This document shows positions 29,316 to 39,025 of a stretch of DNA of 64,000 bases, in pieces. The stretch is from an uncultured Sphingomonadaceae bacterium (GTDB lineage Bacteria; Pseudomonadota; Alphaproteobacteria; Sphingomonadales; Sphingomonadaceae): contig CAMYJW010000027.1 in NCBI GenBank assembly GCA_947258815.1, positions 1 to 64,000 on the forward strand, read 5' to 3'. The position numbers were made by a program, and so were the translations under genes. Under the pieces are notes generated by a model that did not search any database, was not told the DNA's origin, and saw nothing but the letters and a program-made list of their open reading frames with translations. How positions within the stretch are numbered: position 1 is the first letter of the stretch; every line of letters begins with the position of its first letter.

Positions 29316-29393
29316 CCCGGCGCAAATAGCCGTTCGGCGCATATATCGCCAGTCCCGCTTGCATTCCCCGACGAGGAACCTAATTGCTCCTGC

Positions 29394-30827
29394 ATGACCA
29401 AATCCGCGCGCACATTGTATGAAAAGATCTGGGATGCTCACATCGTTGACCAGCGCGACGATGGAACCTGCCTGATCTATATCGATCGCCACCTCGTTCA
29501 TGAGGTAACATCCCCGCAAGCGTTTGAAGCGTTGCGCCTTTCGGGCCGCACTGTCCGCCGCCCCGATCTGACGCTGGCCGTGCCCGACCACAACCTGCCC
29601 ACCACCGCGCGCACGGATGCAAACGGGGCGGAGCTTCCCATTGCCGACAAACAAAGCGCGCAGCAGCTTGCCGCATTGCGAACCAACGCGCCTTCGTTCG
29701 GCATCCGCTATATCGACGCGACCGACCGCGAACAGGGCATCGTACATGTCGTTGGCCCGGAACAGGGCTTTTCACTGCCCGGCGCCACCATCGTTTGCGG
29801 TGACAGCCACACCGCCTGCCACGGCGGCATCGGCGCGCTGGCATTCGGCATCGGCACAACCGAACTGGAACATGTTCTGGCAACGCAAACGTTGCTGCTC
29901 AAGCAATCGAAGACCATGGAAGTGCGCGTCGATGGCGAACTCGCCCCCGGCGTAACACCCAAGGATCTGATCCTGCACATCATTGGCGTGATCGGCACCG
30001 CTGGCGGAACGGGCCATGTGATCGAATATCGCGGCAAGGTGTTCGAGGACATGAGCATCGAGGGCCGGCTGACAGTCTGCAACATGTCTATCGAAGGCGG
30101 CGCGCGTGCCGGGCTCGTCGCCCCGGACGAGAAAACATTCGCCTATCTCAAAGGTCGCCCATATGCACCGCGCGGCGCAGACTGGGACAAGGCTGTCGCC
30201 TGGTGGAAAAGCCTCGCGACCGATCCGGGCGCAACATTCGACAAATCGGTCGTGATCGATGCAGCCGATGTACAGCCAACGGTTACGTGGGGCACCAGCC
30301 CCGAAGATGTCGCGCCGATCGGCAGCGCCATTCCCGCGCCGGAAAGCTATGCCGATCCTTCGAAGCAGCAGGCGGTCAAAGTCAGTCTCGATTACATGGG
30401 GCTGGAGCCGGGCACGAGGCTGAAAGATATCGCGGTTGAGCACATCTTCATCGGCAGCTGCACCAACAGCCGGATAGAGGATATCCGCGCGGCGGCCGCA
30501 GTCCTGAAAGGGCGCAAGAAAGCCGATTCCGTCAAGTGGGCCATCGTCGTGCCCGGTTCGGGCCTCGTCAAGGAACAGGCCGAAGCGGAAGGGTTGGACA
30601 AGATCATCACCGAAGCCGGCCTTGAATGGCGCGAGCCGGGCTGCTCAGCCTGTCTGGCGATGAACCCGGATAAAGTGCCCGCCGGTGAACGCTGTGCCTC
30701 TACCAGCAACCGCAACTTCACCGGGCGACAAGGTCCGGGATCGCGCACGCACCTTGTCTCCCCGGCGATGGCAGCCGCAGCGGCGGTGACCGGCAAGCTG
30801 ACCGATGTTCGCGAGCTGACAGGATAG
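29394..30827 (+). CDS. leuC: 3-isopropylmalate dehydratase large subunit
   Basis: A 477-residue aconitase-superfamily enzyme of leucine synthesis that, with LeuD, isomerises 2-isopropylmalate to 3-isopropylmalate. The [4Fe-4S] ligands are in IGSCTNSR and [12 protein letters not shown], and the substrate loop [14 protein letters not shown] is intact. Start [16 protein letters not shown] matches the family; the frame upstream to 28827 is antisense of crtZ. Confidence 0.97.
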   Translation: MTKSARTLYEKIWDAHIVDQRDDGTCLIYIDRHLVHEVTSPQAFEALRLSGRTVRRPDLTLAVPDHNLPTTARTDANGAELPIADKQSAQQLAALRTNAPSFGIRYIDATDREQGIVHVVGPEQGFSLPGATIVCGDSHTACHGGIGALAFGIGTTELEHVLATQTLLLKQSKTMEVRVDGELAPGVTPKDLILHIIGVIGTAGGTGHVIEYRGKVFEDMSIEGRLTVCNMSIEGGARAGLVAPDEKTFAYLKGRPYAPRGADWDKAVAWWKSLATDPGATFDKSVVIDAADVQPTVTWGTSPEDVAPIGSAIPAPESYADPSKQQAVKVSLDYMGLEPGTRLKDIAVEHIFIGSCTNSRIEDIRAAAAVLKGRKKADSVKWAIVVPGSGLVKEQAEAEGLDKIITEAGLEWREPGCSACLAMNPDKVPAGERCASTSNRNFTGRQGPGSRTHLVSPAMAAAAAVTGKLTDVRELTG

Positions 30828-30831
30828 ACCG

Positions 30832-31011
30832 ATGACAGACGAAACCGACAAGAAATGGAAAAACAAGGCGGCGGTGGCTGCCGGAGCCGCGGTTGGATCG
30901 GCCGCGATTGCCGCTGCGCTGATGTGGGTCAAGCATCGTAACGACAAGGCAAAGGAAGGCCATCCGCCAACCACAAGCAAAGCCCCCAAACTGCCGCCGG
31001 AGTCAGATTGA
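30832..31011 (+). CDS. 59-residue microprotein between leuC and leuD
   Basis: ATG at 30832, four bases after the leuC stop, opens 59 codons ending in a TGA that overlaps the leuD ATG by one base (TGATG). The product has a charged head ([11 protein letters not shown]), an Ala/Gly-rich hydrophobic segment ([20 protein letters not shown]) and a Lys/Pro-rich tail. The exact fit between the two leu genes indicates translation. No known family. Confidence 0.65.
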   Translation: MTDETDKKWKNKAAVAAGAAVGSAAIAAALMWVKHRNDKAKEGHPPTTSKAPKLPPESD

Positions 31012-31613
31012 TGGAACCGATCAGCGAAGTTTCCGGGCGTGCCATTCCGTTTGGCCGCAAGAATGTTGATACCGATGTCATCATTCCGGCGCACTGGCTC
31101 AAGACGATAAGCCGCGAAGGGCTTGGCGAAGGGGCGTTCGAAACGGTCAAGAAAGAGCAGGACAGCGTTTTTACCGACCCGGAGTTCGCCGGAGCGCCGA
31201 TCCTGATCGCGGGCGACAATTTTGGCTGCGGCTCAAGCCGCGAGCATGCAGCCTGGGCATTGCTGGACATGGGCATCACATGTGTGATCGCACCCAGCTT
31301 TTCCGATATTTTCGCCAGCAATGCGTTCAAGAACGGGATACTGACCGTCGCGCTCCCGCAAGATGCGGTCGACCGGCTGATGGAAGTGGCGCAAACCGAC
31401 CCGATCGACATCGACCTGCAATCGCAGTGCGTCACCACCCGTTTTCAGGACCGGTTCGAGTTCGACATCGATCCGTTCCGCAAACATTGCCTGCTCAATG
31501 GTCTTGATGAGGTGGGCCTGACACTGGAACAGGGCGACACAATAAAGGCGCATGAACGCAGGATGGAAACGGATCTGCCGTTTCTGGCCAAAGCTGTCGG
31601 CACCGCCGGTTGA
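31011..31613 (+). CDS. leuD: 3-isopropylmalate dehydratase small subunit
   Basis: A 200-residue swivel-domain subunit: [60 protein letters not shown]. It completes the LeuCD isomerase. ATG at 31011 overlaps the stop of the preceding microprotein gene, so the three form one translational unit. Confidence 0.96.
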   Translation: MEPISEVSGRAIPFGRKNVDTDVIIPAHWLKTISREGLGEGAFETVKKEQDSVFTDPEFAGAPILIAGDNFGCGSSREHAAWALLDMGITCVIAPSFSDIFASNAFKNGILTVALPQDAVDRLMEVAQTDPIDIDLQSQCVTTRFQDRFEFDIDPFRKHCLLNGLDEVGLTLEQGDTIKAHERRMETDLPFLAKAVGTAG

Positions 31614-31722
31614 ATCGTCAATGCAATCCCTCTGATGTCCGGCCTGGACGAACGGGCACTTCAGGATTGATTGCGGCACGGCGCAAGCCTATCTCAACGA
31701 CACATCCCAGAGGAGTTTTCCA

Positions 31723-32046
31723 ATGACCAGCTTTAACGATCGTGAGCGCGGCGAAGAGGCCAAATTCGCCCATGATGAGGAAATGATGTTCAGAATCGCC
31801 GCGCGTCGCAACCGGCTGCTTGGCGAATGGGCTGCGGGCGTGATGGGACTGACCGATGCCGAAGCCGATTCTTACGCAAAATCCGTGGTTCAGGCAGACT
31901 TCGAGGAAGCCGGTGACGAGGACGTGATCCGCAAACTTCTGGGCGATCTGACTTCGGCGGGAACCGATATCGATGAAGCCGCGGTTCGCGCAATGCTGGA
32001 AGAAAAGCAGGTTGAAGCCCGCCGCGCCCTGATGGGCGAGGCCTGA
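31723..32046 (+). CDS. DUF1476 protein, ATP synthase zeta-subunit family
   Basis: A 107-residue all-helical protein (FNDRERGEEAKFAHDEEMMFRIAARRNRLLGEWAA, broken across two helices, and TDAEADSYAKSVVQADFEEAG). DUF1476 is the family of the alphaproteobacterial zeta subunit, an inhibitor of the F1F0-ATPase, known from Paracoccus. AGAGGAG lies 8 bp before the ATG. It heads a run with bolA and the glutaredoxin gene. Confidence 0.9.
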   Translation: MTSFNDRERGEEAKFAHDEEMMFRIAARRNRLLGEWAAGVMGLTDAEADSYAKSVVQADFEEAGDEDVIRKLLGDLTSAGTDIDEAAVRAMLEEKQVEARRALMGEA

Positions 32047-32068
32047 GAGCCGAAACGGAGCAACTGCA

Positions 32069-32302
32069 ATGGCCATGACCGCCGATGCGATCGAATCGCT
32101 GATCCGCGCCGCCCTGCCCGACGCGACGGTTGAGATCACTGATCTGGCGGGCGATGGCGATCATTATTCAGCGCATGTCGTATCCGCCGCATTCGCTGGA
32201 AAACCGCGCGTTGCTCAGCACAAGATGGTCTACGAAGCGCTTGGCGGACGCATGGGCGGTGAACTTCATGCCTTGCAACTGACCACCGCTGTTCCCACCT
32301 GA
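32069..32302 (+). CDS. BolA family protein
   Basis: A 77-residue BolA fold: [48 protein letters not shown] (with the invariant His), [11 protein letters not shown]. BolA proteins bind [2Fe-2S] clusters together with CGFS glutaredoxins, and exactly such a glutaredoxin is the next gene, 31 bp on. It resembles the short IbaG/YrbA-type branch. Role in iron-sulfur trafficking is inference from family and neighbour. Confidence 0.92.
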   Translation: MAMTADAIESLIRAALPDATVEITDLAGDGDHYSAHVVSAAFAGKPRVAQHKMVYEALGGRMGGELHALQLTTAVPT

Positions 32303-32333
32303 TTGCAATCAGTTCGCAAGAGGATTAGCAAAA

Positions 32334-32663
32334 ATGTCCGATACCGACGCCCGCATCGGCGAAATCGTGAAAAGCAACGACGTCGTCCTGTTCATGAAAG
32401 GAACACCGCTGTTCCCGCAATGTGGCTTTTCCAGTCGCGCGGTGGCGATCCTCGATCATATCGGCGTAAAGTATGAAACCGTCGACGTCCTGCAGGATCA
32501 GGAAATCCGCACCGGCATCAAAAGCTACTCCGACTGGCCAACCATTCCGCAGCTTTACCTCAAAGGTGAATTTATCGGCGGAAGCGACATCATGATGGAG
32601 ATGTTCGAAGAAGGCGAGCTGCACAAGGCGATTTCCGACGCGAACATCCCGGCAGCGAGCTGA
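32334..32663 (+). CDS. grxD: Grx4-type monothiol glutaredoxin
   Basis: A 109-residue protein with the CGFS active site ([15 protein letters not shown]) and the family run [19 protein letters not shown]. Such glutaredoxins bridge a [2Fe-2S] cluster with glutathione and hand it to targets or to BolA. Coupled to the bolA gene. Confidence 0.96.
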   Translation: MSDTDARIGEIVKSNDVVLFMKGTPLFPQCGFSSRAVAILDHIGVKYETVDVLQDQEIRTGIKSYSDWPTIPQLYLKGEFIGGSDIMMEMFEEGELHKAISDANIPAAS

Positions 32664-32711
32664 CCTTTCTCGGGCCAGACATCGGTCAAACTGTTTGCCC
32701 GGTTTACGGCG

Positions 32712-32728
32712 AGAGCGACCGCTCTTTT
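32712..32728 (+). terminator. weak terminator after grxD
   Basis: A short stem AGAGC-GACC-GCTCT followed by TTTT, 49 bp after the grxD stop. The stem is only five to six pairs, so efficiency is uncertain. Confidence 0.4.
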
Positions 32729-32890
32729 ACTGATCAGGTCGGGACACCCGGTTAGCGCGTCGCCGCGCCGCCATTCGTCCATTCCGCACGGACGACAACT
32801 GCCCTCACCCGGCTGAATACGACGTCTCGTCAGCCCGGACGTTGCCGCCGTGCGTTTCGTAAGCCGGAATTTCGGGAGTAGAGGCTCGGG

Positions 32891-32923
32891 GAGGCGGGGC
32901 CATGGAGACTTTGGCCCCGCCTC
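32891..32923. promoter_or_regulatory. strong hairpin in the grxD-Nudix gap
   Basis: A perfect 12-bp inverted repeat (GAGGCGGGGCCA / TGGCCCCGCCTC) with a 9-nt loop and no T run. The surrounding 458-bp gap (32664-33121) contains no gene I can support on either strand; reading frames there lack ribosome sites and known motifs. The hairpin may end transcription with Rho or mark an untranslated RNA. Confidence 0.45.
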
Positions 32924-33121
32924 TATTCGAGACTGCTTGGGGGTATGCGCCAAACAATGCATGGTGCGTGCCAAATTCGAAAAAGGCTGAAATTCCGCCA
33001 TTTTCCTGTTTGCTTGACCGCGCGAGACACTGCGCATTGTAAAAATGTCCGACAACAATTGCCGGGGGATGGCAGACTATTTCCCCTTGCCTGCAAGAAC
33101 CGGCCAAGCAAGGAAGGTTGC

Positions 33122-33916
33122 ATGAGCGAGAATCCATTCGACAATCCCGTTCCGCCCGAAGAACGCGAAATCATTCCAGCGGCAACGGTCGTCATCTTTC
33201 GCAACTGCCCGCAAGGTGGACCTCCGCAATTGCTGATGGTGCAACGATCAAAAGAACTGCGCTTTGCCGGCGGCGCCGCCGTGTTTCCTGGCGGACGCGT
33301 CGATGAAGCGGATCGCGAGCTCGCACACCGGATCGCGCCAGACGATGATTCCGAAATCACTGCGGCCCGCATCGCCAGCGTCCGGGAAACGCTGGAGGAA
33401 ACCGGGCTGCTGATCGCCATACGCGAAACCGTCAGCGCGGCACATGCCGCGCGGGCGCGGGAAATGCTGCTCAAGAGCGAAGCGCTTGCCCCGGTGCTGG
33501 ATCATTTCGGCTGGCAACTCGATCTGGAAAGCCTCACCTGCTTCGCACGCTGGTGCCCGGCGGTGAAGAAGCGTGCATTCGACACGCGCTTCTTCCTGAC
33601 TGATCTGGGCACCGGCGCCGTCGACATCACAGTGGACGCCACCGAGAACACGCGGATGTTCTGGACCAGCGCCAAACAGGCACTGGAGCTTGCCAACAGC
33701 GGTGAGATCAGCCTGATCTTCCCGACCCGGCGCAATCTTGACCGGCTGGCGCTGTTCGCAAATTTCAAGGAAGCACGCGAACAGGCAGCGCAATATCCGA
33801 TCAAGCTGATCGAACCGAACGTGGAAATCCGCGATGGAGAACGCTGGCTGACCATACCGGACGGATTGGGCTATCCGGTTCTTGGGCAGCCACTTGATCT
33901 TGCCGAGTTCGGCTGA
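33122..33916 (+). CDS. Nudix hydrolase, NUDT19-like
   Basis: A 264-residue protein. The Nudix box is split: FPGGRVDEAD precedes, and after about 25 residues ARIASVRETLEETGLL supplies the REUxEExGU part with the metal-binding glutamates. This extended box and the C-terminal region (LTCFARWCPAVKKRAFDTRFFL) are typical of the NUDT19/NUDT7 CoA- or nucleotide-diphosphatase-like branch. Substrate unknown. ATG at 33122 follows GGAAGG; the frame upstream is non-coding in appearance. Confidence 0.88.
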   Translation: MSENPFDNPVPPEEREIIPAATVVIFRNCPQGGPPQLLMVQRSKELRFAGGAAVFPGGRVDEADRELAHRIAPDDDSEITAARIASVRETLEETGLLIAIRETVSAAHAARAREMLLKSEALAPVLDHFGWQLDLESLTCFARWCPAVKKRAFDTRFFLTDLGTGAVDITVDATENTRMFWTSAKQALELANSGEISLIFPTRRNLDRLALFANFKEAREQAAQYPIKLIEPNVEIRDGERWLTIPDGLGYPVLGQPLDLAEFG

Positions 33917-33940
33917 GAACCGCGCGAAACGCGCTGGCTG

Positions 33941-34270
33941 TCAGTATGACTGAAGCGAAACGGCCTGATCCGCTGCATGGCGGGTGGCGAGATGATCGTA
34001 AACCGGCTCGTAAATCGGGGAATCAAATTCGACTCCCGCGCTTTCCCCATCGATCCAGCGAACGATGCCGGTAAGCCCTTCCATTCCTTCAGGCCTGATC
34101 ACCACGCGCGTTCCAACACGGAAAAACAGGCTGTTGGTGTAAACCCGGCAACCCTCACGCGAAAGATCGGTAATCCGGCCCGTATCGCGCAAGCCGCTTT
34201 GCGTGCGGCATTGCGCGGTCAGGACGACCGGCTTGCGTTCTGCGCGACGAGGCTGTTGCTCTCTGGACAT
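33941..34270 (-). CDS. PilZ domain protein
   Basis: A 109-residue single PilZ domain. The cyclic di-GMP motifs are present: RRAERK (RxxxR) near the N-terminus and DLSREGCRV (D/NxSxxG). The rest follows the fold (GTRVVIRPEGMEGLTGIVRW). It should respond to the product of diguanylate cyclases such as the GGDEF protein at 12833. ATG at 34270 is chosen because the longer frame lacks a ribosome site. The 275 bp upstream to the divergent DUF3606 gene hold only presumed promoters. Confidence 0.9.
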   Translation of the reverse strand: MSREQQPRRAERKPVVLTAQCRTQSGLRDTGRITDLSREGCRVYTNSLFFRVGTRVVIRPEGMEGLTGIVRWIDGESAGVEFDSPIYEPVYDHLATRHAADQAVSLQSY

Positions 34271-34545
34271 GCATGGATAATCGCGCAGCGTGGTTAACAT
34301 CGCATAAACCACATTTCCGCTGCAACCCTGATCGCGCGCTTAACCCTGCTTTCAACAAAACTGTAACCCCTCTGCCCTTCCCGGCGAACAGCGCTGGACG
34401 GGGGCGTGCGGCCCGACGCGCCAGACACTCGGAATGGCGTCGATACGTGCGAAAAATCACATGGTCCGAAGGAAAGCCTTCAGCACCGCGTCAGCCAGAA
34501 AGTGGCAGGAACTGTCATCGCCAGAAAATTACGAGGATTGAAATT

Positions 34546-34722
34546 ATGGCCAGCACCAGCAGCAGCCGAACGTATTCGGGCCAGGGCTACGAGGTGACAT
34601 ATTTCGCGCGCAAACATCGCATTACCCGGCAGCAGGCGCGGATGCTGATTCGCAAGTACGGGCATGATCGCGATACGCTGAACGCCGCCGCAAAAGAGCT
34701 GAAAAGCCAGAACGACCCGTGA
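34546..34722 (+). CDS. DUF3606 family small protein (58 aa)
   Basis: A 58-residue protein with a Ser-rich start (ASTSSSRTYSGQ) and the DUF3606 helix pair VTYFARKHRITRQQARMLIR and YGHDRDTLNAAAKEL. The domain is common in Alphaproteobacteria with unknown role. GAGG lies 9 bp before the ATG. Its stop codon directly abuts the stop of the convergent hemA gene. Confidence 0.85.
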   Translation: MASTSSSRTYSGQGYEVTYFARKHRITRQQARMLIRKYGHDRDTLNAAAKELKSQNDP

Positions 34723-35961
34723 TTACATGGCTTCAAGCTCTACCTTGTGCGATTCATACAGCGTGCTCAGCGCCTGGGTAATTTCGGCAATCCGGTCCGG
34801 TCCGTGAAACGGGCCGGGCGTCAGCCGCAGCCGTTCCTTGCCCCTGGGGACAGTGGGATAGTTGATCGGCTGCACATAAATGCCAAACTCCGCCAGCAAC
34901 GCATCGGTTATCGCACGCGCGCAACGCGCATTGCCGATCATCACCGGAACGATATGGCTTGGCGTTTCCATCAGCGGCAAGCCCGCCGCGCGCAGACTGT
35001 TCTTGGTCAGCCCGGCATGACGATGCAGGCGCGCGCGCTCGATCTCGCAATGGCGCAAATGCTTTACACTCGCGCCCGCCCCCGCAGCCAGCACCGGAGA
35101 GAGCGATGTCGTGAAGATGAAAGACGAAGCATAGCTGCGCACCAGATCGATCATCGCCGCCGAACCGACGACAAACCCGCCCATCACGCCATAAGCCTTG
35201 GCCAGCGTTCCGGTGATCAGATCGATCCGCTGAGCCTCGCCCTGCTGCGCGGCAACGCCTGCTCCACCCGGCCCGTAAAGGCCAACGGCATGAACTTCAT
35301 CGCAAAATGTCAGCGCGCCATAACGCTCGGCCAGATCGCAGATTGCCCCGATTGGCGCAAAATCGCCATCCATCGAATAGACCGATTCGAACAGGATGAT
35401 CTTCGGCGCACTGGCGGGAAGCGATTTGAGAATGCGCTCCAGATCCTCAAGATCGTTGTGCCGCCAGACATGTTTTTCACATCCCGCCTGCCGCACGCCC
35501 GAAATCATCGATGCATGGTTGAGTTCATCGGAAAGCAGAATGCAGCCGGGCAAAGCCTTCGCCAGCGTGCTGATCACCGCTTCATTGGCAACATAACACG
35601 ATGAAAACAGCAACGCGCCCTCGCGGGCGTGAAGGCTGGCGAGTTCTTCTTCCAGTTCGACATGATAGATCGAGGTTCCGGCAATGTTGCGTGTCCCGCC
35701 CGATCCGGCGCCGACCCTGTCCAGCGCCTCATGCATGGCTTCGCGCACTTTGGGATGCTGCGACATGCCCAGATAGTCGTTGGAGCACCAGACGGTGACG
35801 TCCTGCGAAACATCGCGATCGCCAACCCCATGGCATCGCGCCTGCGGATATTGCCCCGCCTGCCGCTCAAGCTTTGCGAAGTAGCGATAGTTTCCCGCTT
35901 GTTTCAGTTCATCGAGTTTTGCCGAAATCAGCTTGTCGTAGTCGTAGGTGGCTAAATCCAT
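34723..35961 (-). CDS. hemA: 5-aminolevulinate synthase
   Basis: A 412-residue PLP enzyme that condenses glycine and succinyl-CoA, the first step of heme synthesis by the C4 pathway of Alphaproteobacteria. Features: N-terminal [49 protein letters not shown] and the PLP-lysine region [19 protein letters not shown]. It is the last gene of the redox operon, 41 bp after the globin gene, which suggests heme supply is raised together with the hemoproteins encoded upstream. Whether the genome has a second ALA synthase cannot be seen here. Confidence 0.95.
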   Translation of the reverse strand: MDLATYDYDKLISAKLDELKQAGNYRYFAKLERQAGQYPQARCHGVGDRDVSQDVTVWCSNDYLGMSQHPKVREAMHEALDRVGAGSGGTRNIAGTSIYHVELEEELASLHAREGALLFSSCYVANEAVISTLAKALPGCILLSDELNHASMISGVRQAGCEKHVWRHNDLEDLERILKSLPASAPKIILFESVYSMDGDFAPIGAICDLAERYGALTFCDEVHAVGLYGPGGAGVAAQQGEAQRIDLITGTLAKAYGVMGGFVVGSAAMIDLVRSYASSFIFTTSLSPVLAAGAGASVKHLRHCEIERARLHRHAGLTKNSLRAAGLPLMETPSHIVPVMIGNARCARAITDALLAEFGIYVQPINYPTVPRGKERLRLTPGPFHGPDRIAEITQALSTLYESHKVELEAM

Positions 35962-36002
35962 GCGTGGTGCTCCCGTGTTCGATTTGGCCGTAAAGTGCGA
36001 AC

Positions 36003-36422
36003 TCAGGCCGCTTTCGAAGCTTCGGCAGCGTCGATCATCACTTTTGCCAGAGTCGTATAGGCTTGCGTCCAGGCCTCTTTCACTTCGGGAGTGAAATCAT
36101 CACCCAGCCCCGCGCCCAGCGTATAAAGCAGGCTGGTGCCAACGGCATCGTAATGCGCAGGTTCGGTCCCATAGGAAACATGCCGCACGCCAAGCTCCTG
36201 AACGGCCGGCAGGATCGTGTCGAGCTTGGTCAGCCCGTTCACGGCCACGGCAAGCATGCCCATCAGCGCCTTTTTCTGCTTGGCCATATCTTCGGCAAAC
36301 ATGGGCCGAACGCCGGGATTGTTTTCAAACAGGTGATCATAGAAAATGTCGGCCGCCTGATCGGCAATCGGCGCGACTTTGGCCCAGCTGGACTGGACAA
36401 GGTCTATCTGTTCGGGAGTCAT
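36003..36422 (-). CDS. single-domain globin
   Basis: A 139-residue globin of the bacterial/flavohemoglobin-like branch ([20 protein letters not shown], then [16 protein letters not shown]). The proximal heme ligand is His81 in [14 protein letters not shown]. No reductase domain is attached. Related globins bind O2 or NO and need a reductase for NO dioxygenation; the FAD enzyme of the same operon could serve, which is inference. Gaps of about 40 bp separate it from its operon neighbours. Confidence 0.92.
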   Translation of the reverse strand: MTPEQIDLVQSSWAKVAPIADQAADIFYDHLFENNPGVRPMFAEDMAKQKKALMGMLAVAVNGLTKLDTILPAVQELGVRHVSYGTEPAHYDAVGTSLLYTLGAGLGDDFTPEVKEAWTQAYTTLAKVMIDAAEASKAA

Positions 36423-36461
36423 GAAAGTTCCTTTCGAATTGGATGATTGCTGGCTGGATAA

Positions 36462-36923
36462 TTACTGCGAATTGGCGACCATGAAATCGACCGCCGCGCG
36501 GATTTCATCGTCGGAAAGTTCGGGGTTTCCACCACGTTCCGGCATCATCGCGCCGTCCGCGCCGAAAAAGCCGTTGATCGCGTGTTCGTAAAGCGTGTCC
36601 TTGCCTTTGGCGATGCGCGGGGCCCAGGCCGTCTTGTCGGTAATTTTCGGGCTGCCTGCGATGCCAAGGCCATGGCACCCCATGCATGTGCCCGCCCAGA
36701 CATCCCGGCCTTTGAGAAGGGTCGCATCATCGGGCGTTGGCAACCGGTCAACAGTGACCTGCCCGTCAAGCGGGCCGTCCCCCATGGCTTCAGCCGCGGC
36801 AGGCTCCTCACCGGAATCATCCGGCGGCGCATCCGAAGAACACGCCGCCAGCAGCACAGGCATACACCATGCAAAGGGAAGAAAATGCCTCGAACCCCGG
36901 CGATTGAAATGCGGAAAAACCAT
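36462..36923 (-). CDS. single-heme c-type cytochrome lipoprotein
   Basis: A 153-residue protein with a lipoprotein signal (VLLAAC, Cys28) and one CxxCH heme site (CMGCH) followed by a distal Met in GAMMPERGG. The GGNPELSDDEIRAAVDFMV ending is typical of cytochrome c5/c551-like electron carriers. It is probably anchored to a membrane on the periplasmic side. Between the Tll0287-like and globin genes of the redox operon. Confidence 0.9.
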   Translation of the reverse strand: MVFPHFNRRGSRHFLPFAWCMPVLLAACSSDAPPDDSGEEPAAAEAMGDGPLDGQVTVDRLPTPDDATLLKGRDVWAGTCMGCHGLGIAGSPKITDKTAWAPRIAKGKDTLYEHAINGFFGADGAMMPERGGNPELSDDEIRAAVDFMVANSQ

Positions 36924-36949
36924 AGTTTGTCTCCCGGTTGCCGTTCCGA

Positions 36950-37546
36950 TCAGCTCATCGGAACCCGAATAACCACGCCGCCCATCGTATCGCCCAGCTT
37001 GAAGTCTGATTTGGGCGTATCCTTGTGATCGTTGTGGCACGTCACACAGGCGGGAGCGACGGCCGGATCGGCATAGACAGCGGTGAAGTATTTCGTGCCG
37101 CCCAATTCTTCCTCGCCGTAATAATTCTCGCCGGGATTATCGACGATGTATTGCAGACCTTCTTTTTCAAGATCGGTGCTGGGTGCGTTCTGCTTGTTGA
37201 TCGGCCAGAGCGAGAGGAGCTGATACGAAAACTTGTCAGTTTTCTCGGCAACGGCTTCCGAACCGAACCGGAACATCTGCGCGGGCAGCGGCAGGGCTTT
37301 GTCGTCTTCGAAATGCTCGGACGCCTTGATCACACCTTCATCGTTCGCCAGACGGTTGACCACGCGCTTGGTATAGACGGCGCGATCAGACGCCATGACG
37401 GCATGCAGCGAATCGGTGAATGTTTGCGGATCGATGCCGCCCCCGGCCGCAGCATCGCCACCGCCTTCGCCGGACGACCCACAGGCCGAAAGAACCGGCA
37501 AGGCCGCAAGCGCGGCACTTACCATCAGGATTTTATTCAGCTTCAT
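36950..37546 (-). CDS. Tll0287-like (DUF3365) heme-binding lipoprotein
   Basis: A 198-residue lipoprotein (PVLSAC, Cys22) with the DUF3365/Tll0287 pattern: MFRFGSEAVAEKTDKFSYQLLSLWPINKQNAP (two stretches), CVTCHNDHKDTPKSDFKLGDTMGGVVI. The CVTCH site should bind one c-type heme, as in cyanobacterial Tll0287 whose function is unknown and which shares folds with sensor domains. GGAGG lies 7 bp before the ATG at 37546. Member of the redox operon. Confidence 0.88.
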   Translation of the reverse strand: MKLNKILMVSAALAALPVLSACGSSGEGGGDAAAGGGIDPQTFTDSLHAVMASDRAVYTKRVVNRLANDEGVIKASEHFEDDKALPLPAQMFRFGSEAVAEKTDKFSYQLLSLWPINKQNAPSTDLEKEGLQYIVDNPGENYYGEEELGGTKYFTAVYADPAVAPACVTCHNDHKDTPKSDFKLGDTMGGVVIRVPMS

Positions 37547-37558
37547 AATCAAGCCTCC

Positions 37559-39025
37559 TTATTGCCCATTCCCACTTTCAGAAGCGGGGGCTTTGGGCAG
37601 ATCCCCCCGTTTCCGCATACGGCGCTCCACCCAGTCGATGGATTCGACATGGACAGAGGGTCGTCCCTTGAAATTTTTTCGGATCAGATCGCTGTCGGCC
37701 AGAGAATCGAGCGTGAAGCCAAGGCCGTGACATTGCAGGCAGGTCTGCCTTCCCATCTTCTCATTGGGATGAAGGTTTCCGCTCTGATTATGATCGGTGA
37801 GCATCACCTTCTTGCCGTCGATCTTCCGCTCGACGACCGGCATGTGGCACGATGCGCATGTCACGCCGCTTCCCGCAGGCGCATCGCCGCTCAGCTCTTT
37901 TTGCCACAGCGCGTGATGGGGCGATTCGAAGTATGCTTTGGTATGTTCATCGTTGTGGCATGAAACGCAGGCATCCACTTTGGCCTTCTGCGTGTTGAAA
38001 TCGTGTGCGCCGTGGCACGATGTGCAGGTCAGGTCCTTGTGCGCGGCATCGGCTTTCATCGGCAGCCGCGCCAGCTCTGGTCGCATGGGCGAAAGCTTCT
38101 TCTCGCTGAACAGCCCGAACAGCCCGTCATATTGCGTGAACAATCCTTCACCAAGCCGCATCCCGTGCTTGCCCTTCACAAACCGTTCGGCCTCATATGT
38201 GTGGCAGGTCGCGCACTGCTCCATCGCGGGTTTTGCAATCCAGCTCGCCTTCGTTTTGGGGTTTGCGCCCTCGGGCTGGTGACAGCCTGAACAATTGACC
38301 CCTGACGCGGCGTGCGCGCTTTGCAGCCATCCTTCCGAAACATGGGCATCAAGCGGGATACCGGCAGGCGCATCGGGAACGCTCAGACGCTCAGCCGAAG
38401 TTTTCGACGCATAAAGTTCGCCCGCCTGCGCAAACCCGGCAGAGCCATAGCGCAACGCCATTTTGGGGTGCGCCTTAAGCCACGGCTCGCCGACGTGCTT
38501 TTCAAGGAAATCCTCGTAAAGCGCCTGATTATCGTGGAAATTGTGGCAGCCTGCGTTGCCGCACGTTTCAAACCCATAACCTTCGTGGCTGGGGCGGTCC
38601 TTGGCGATATCCTGATGGCAGGCGGAGCAATAGTCCATCGGCAGGGTGACCGCCATCGGGCGTGTCACATCCTCGTTATGCTCAACGTGGCACGTGAGGC
38701 ATTCCATCGCGTTGAGCTGTTCCAGCCGCTCGGCATTGCGCGGATCGCGAAACTTTTTCGCAGGGTGGCTGTCATTCATCGCATCAAGATCGTCCTGATG
38801 ACAATTTCGGCAGCTTTTCTCGATGCTTTCGCGCCCGCCGAACCAGTCGGTGTGGCAGGTGTTGCACGAAAGCTCCATCTGGTGATGGGCGTCGGTCGTC
38901 TTGCCAATGAGAAACCAGTGGCGCGGCCCGCCATAAGCCATCACCGCCGCAGCCGAGGCCAGAAGCAGGACTGTCGCCAGCGTCCAAAACAGCCAGAGCC
39001 GTTTGGTTGAGAACAGCCGCGCCAT
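37559..39025 (-). CDS. undecaheme-type multiheme cytochrome c, membrane-anchored
   Basis: A 488-residue protein with one N-terminal membrane helix (LWLFWTLATVLLLASAAAVM) and a periplasmic body holding ten CxxCH sites in order CNTCH, CRNCH, CLTCH, CSACH, then CSGCH, CATCH, CTSCH, CVSCH, CASCH, CLQCH, plus a CGNAGCH (C-x4-CH) site after the fourth. It belongs to the broad cytochrome c3/NapC-Nrf multiheme class. ATG at 39025 overlaps the stop of the upstream oxidoreductase gene by one base (TGATG), so the two are translationally coupled. It is the obvious periplasmic electron wire of this operon. Confidence 0.88.
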   Translation of the reverse strand: MARLFSTKRLWLFWTLATVLLLASAAAVMAYGGPRHWFLIGKTTDAHHQMELSCNTCHTDWFGGRESIEKSCRNCHQDDLDAMNDSHPAKKFRDPRNAERLEQLNAMECLTCHVEHNEDVTRPMAVTLPMDYCSACHQDIAKDRPSHEGYGFETCGNAGCHNFHDNQALYEDFLEKHVGEPWLKAHPKMALRYGSAGFAQAGELYASKTSAERLSVPDAPAGIPLDAHVSEGWLQSAHAASGVNCSGCHQPEGANPKTKASWIAKPAMEQCATCHTYEAERFVKGKHGMRLGEGLFTQYDGLFGLFSEKKLSPMRPELARLPMKADAAHKDLTCTSCHGAHDFNTQKAKVDACVSCHNDEHTKAYFESPHHALWQKELSGDAPAGSGVTCASCHMPVVERKIDGKKVMLTDHNQSGNLHPNEKMGRQTCLQCHGLGFTLDSLADSDLIRKNFKGRPSVHVESIDWVERRMRKRGDLPKAPASESGNGQ

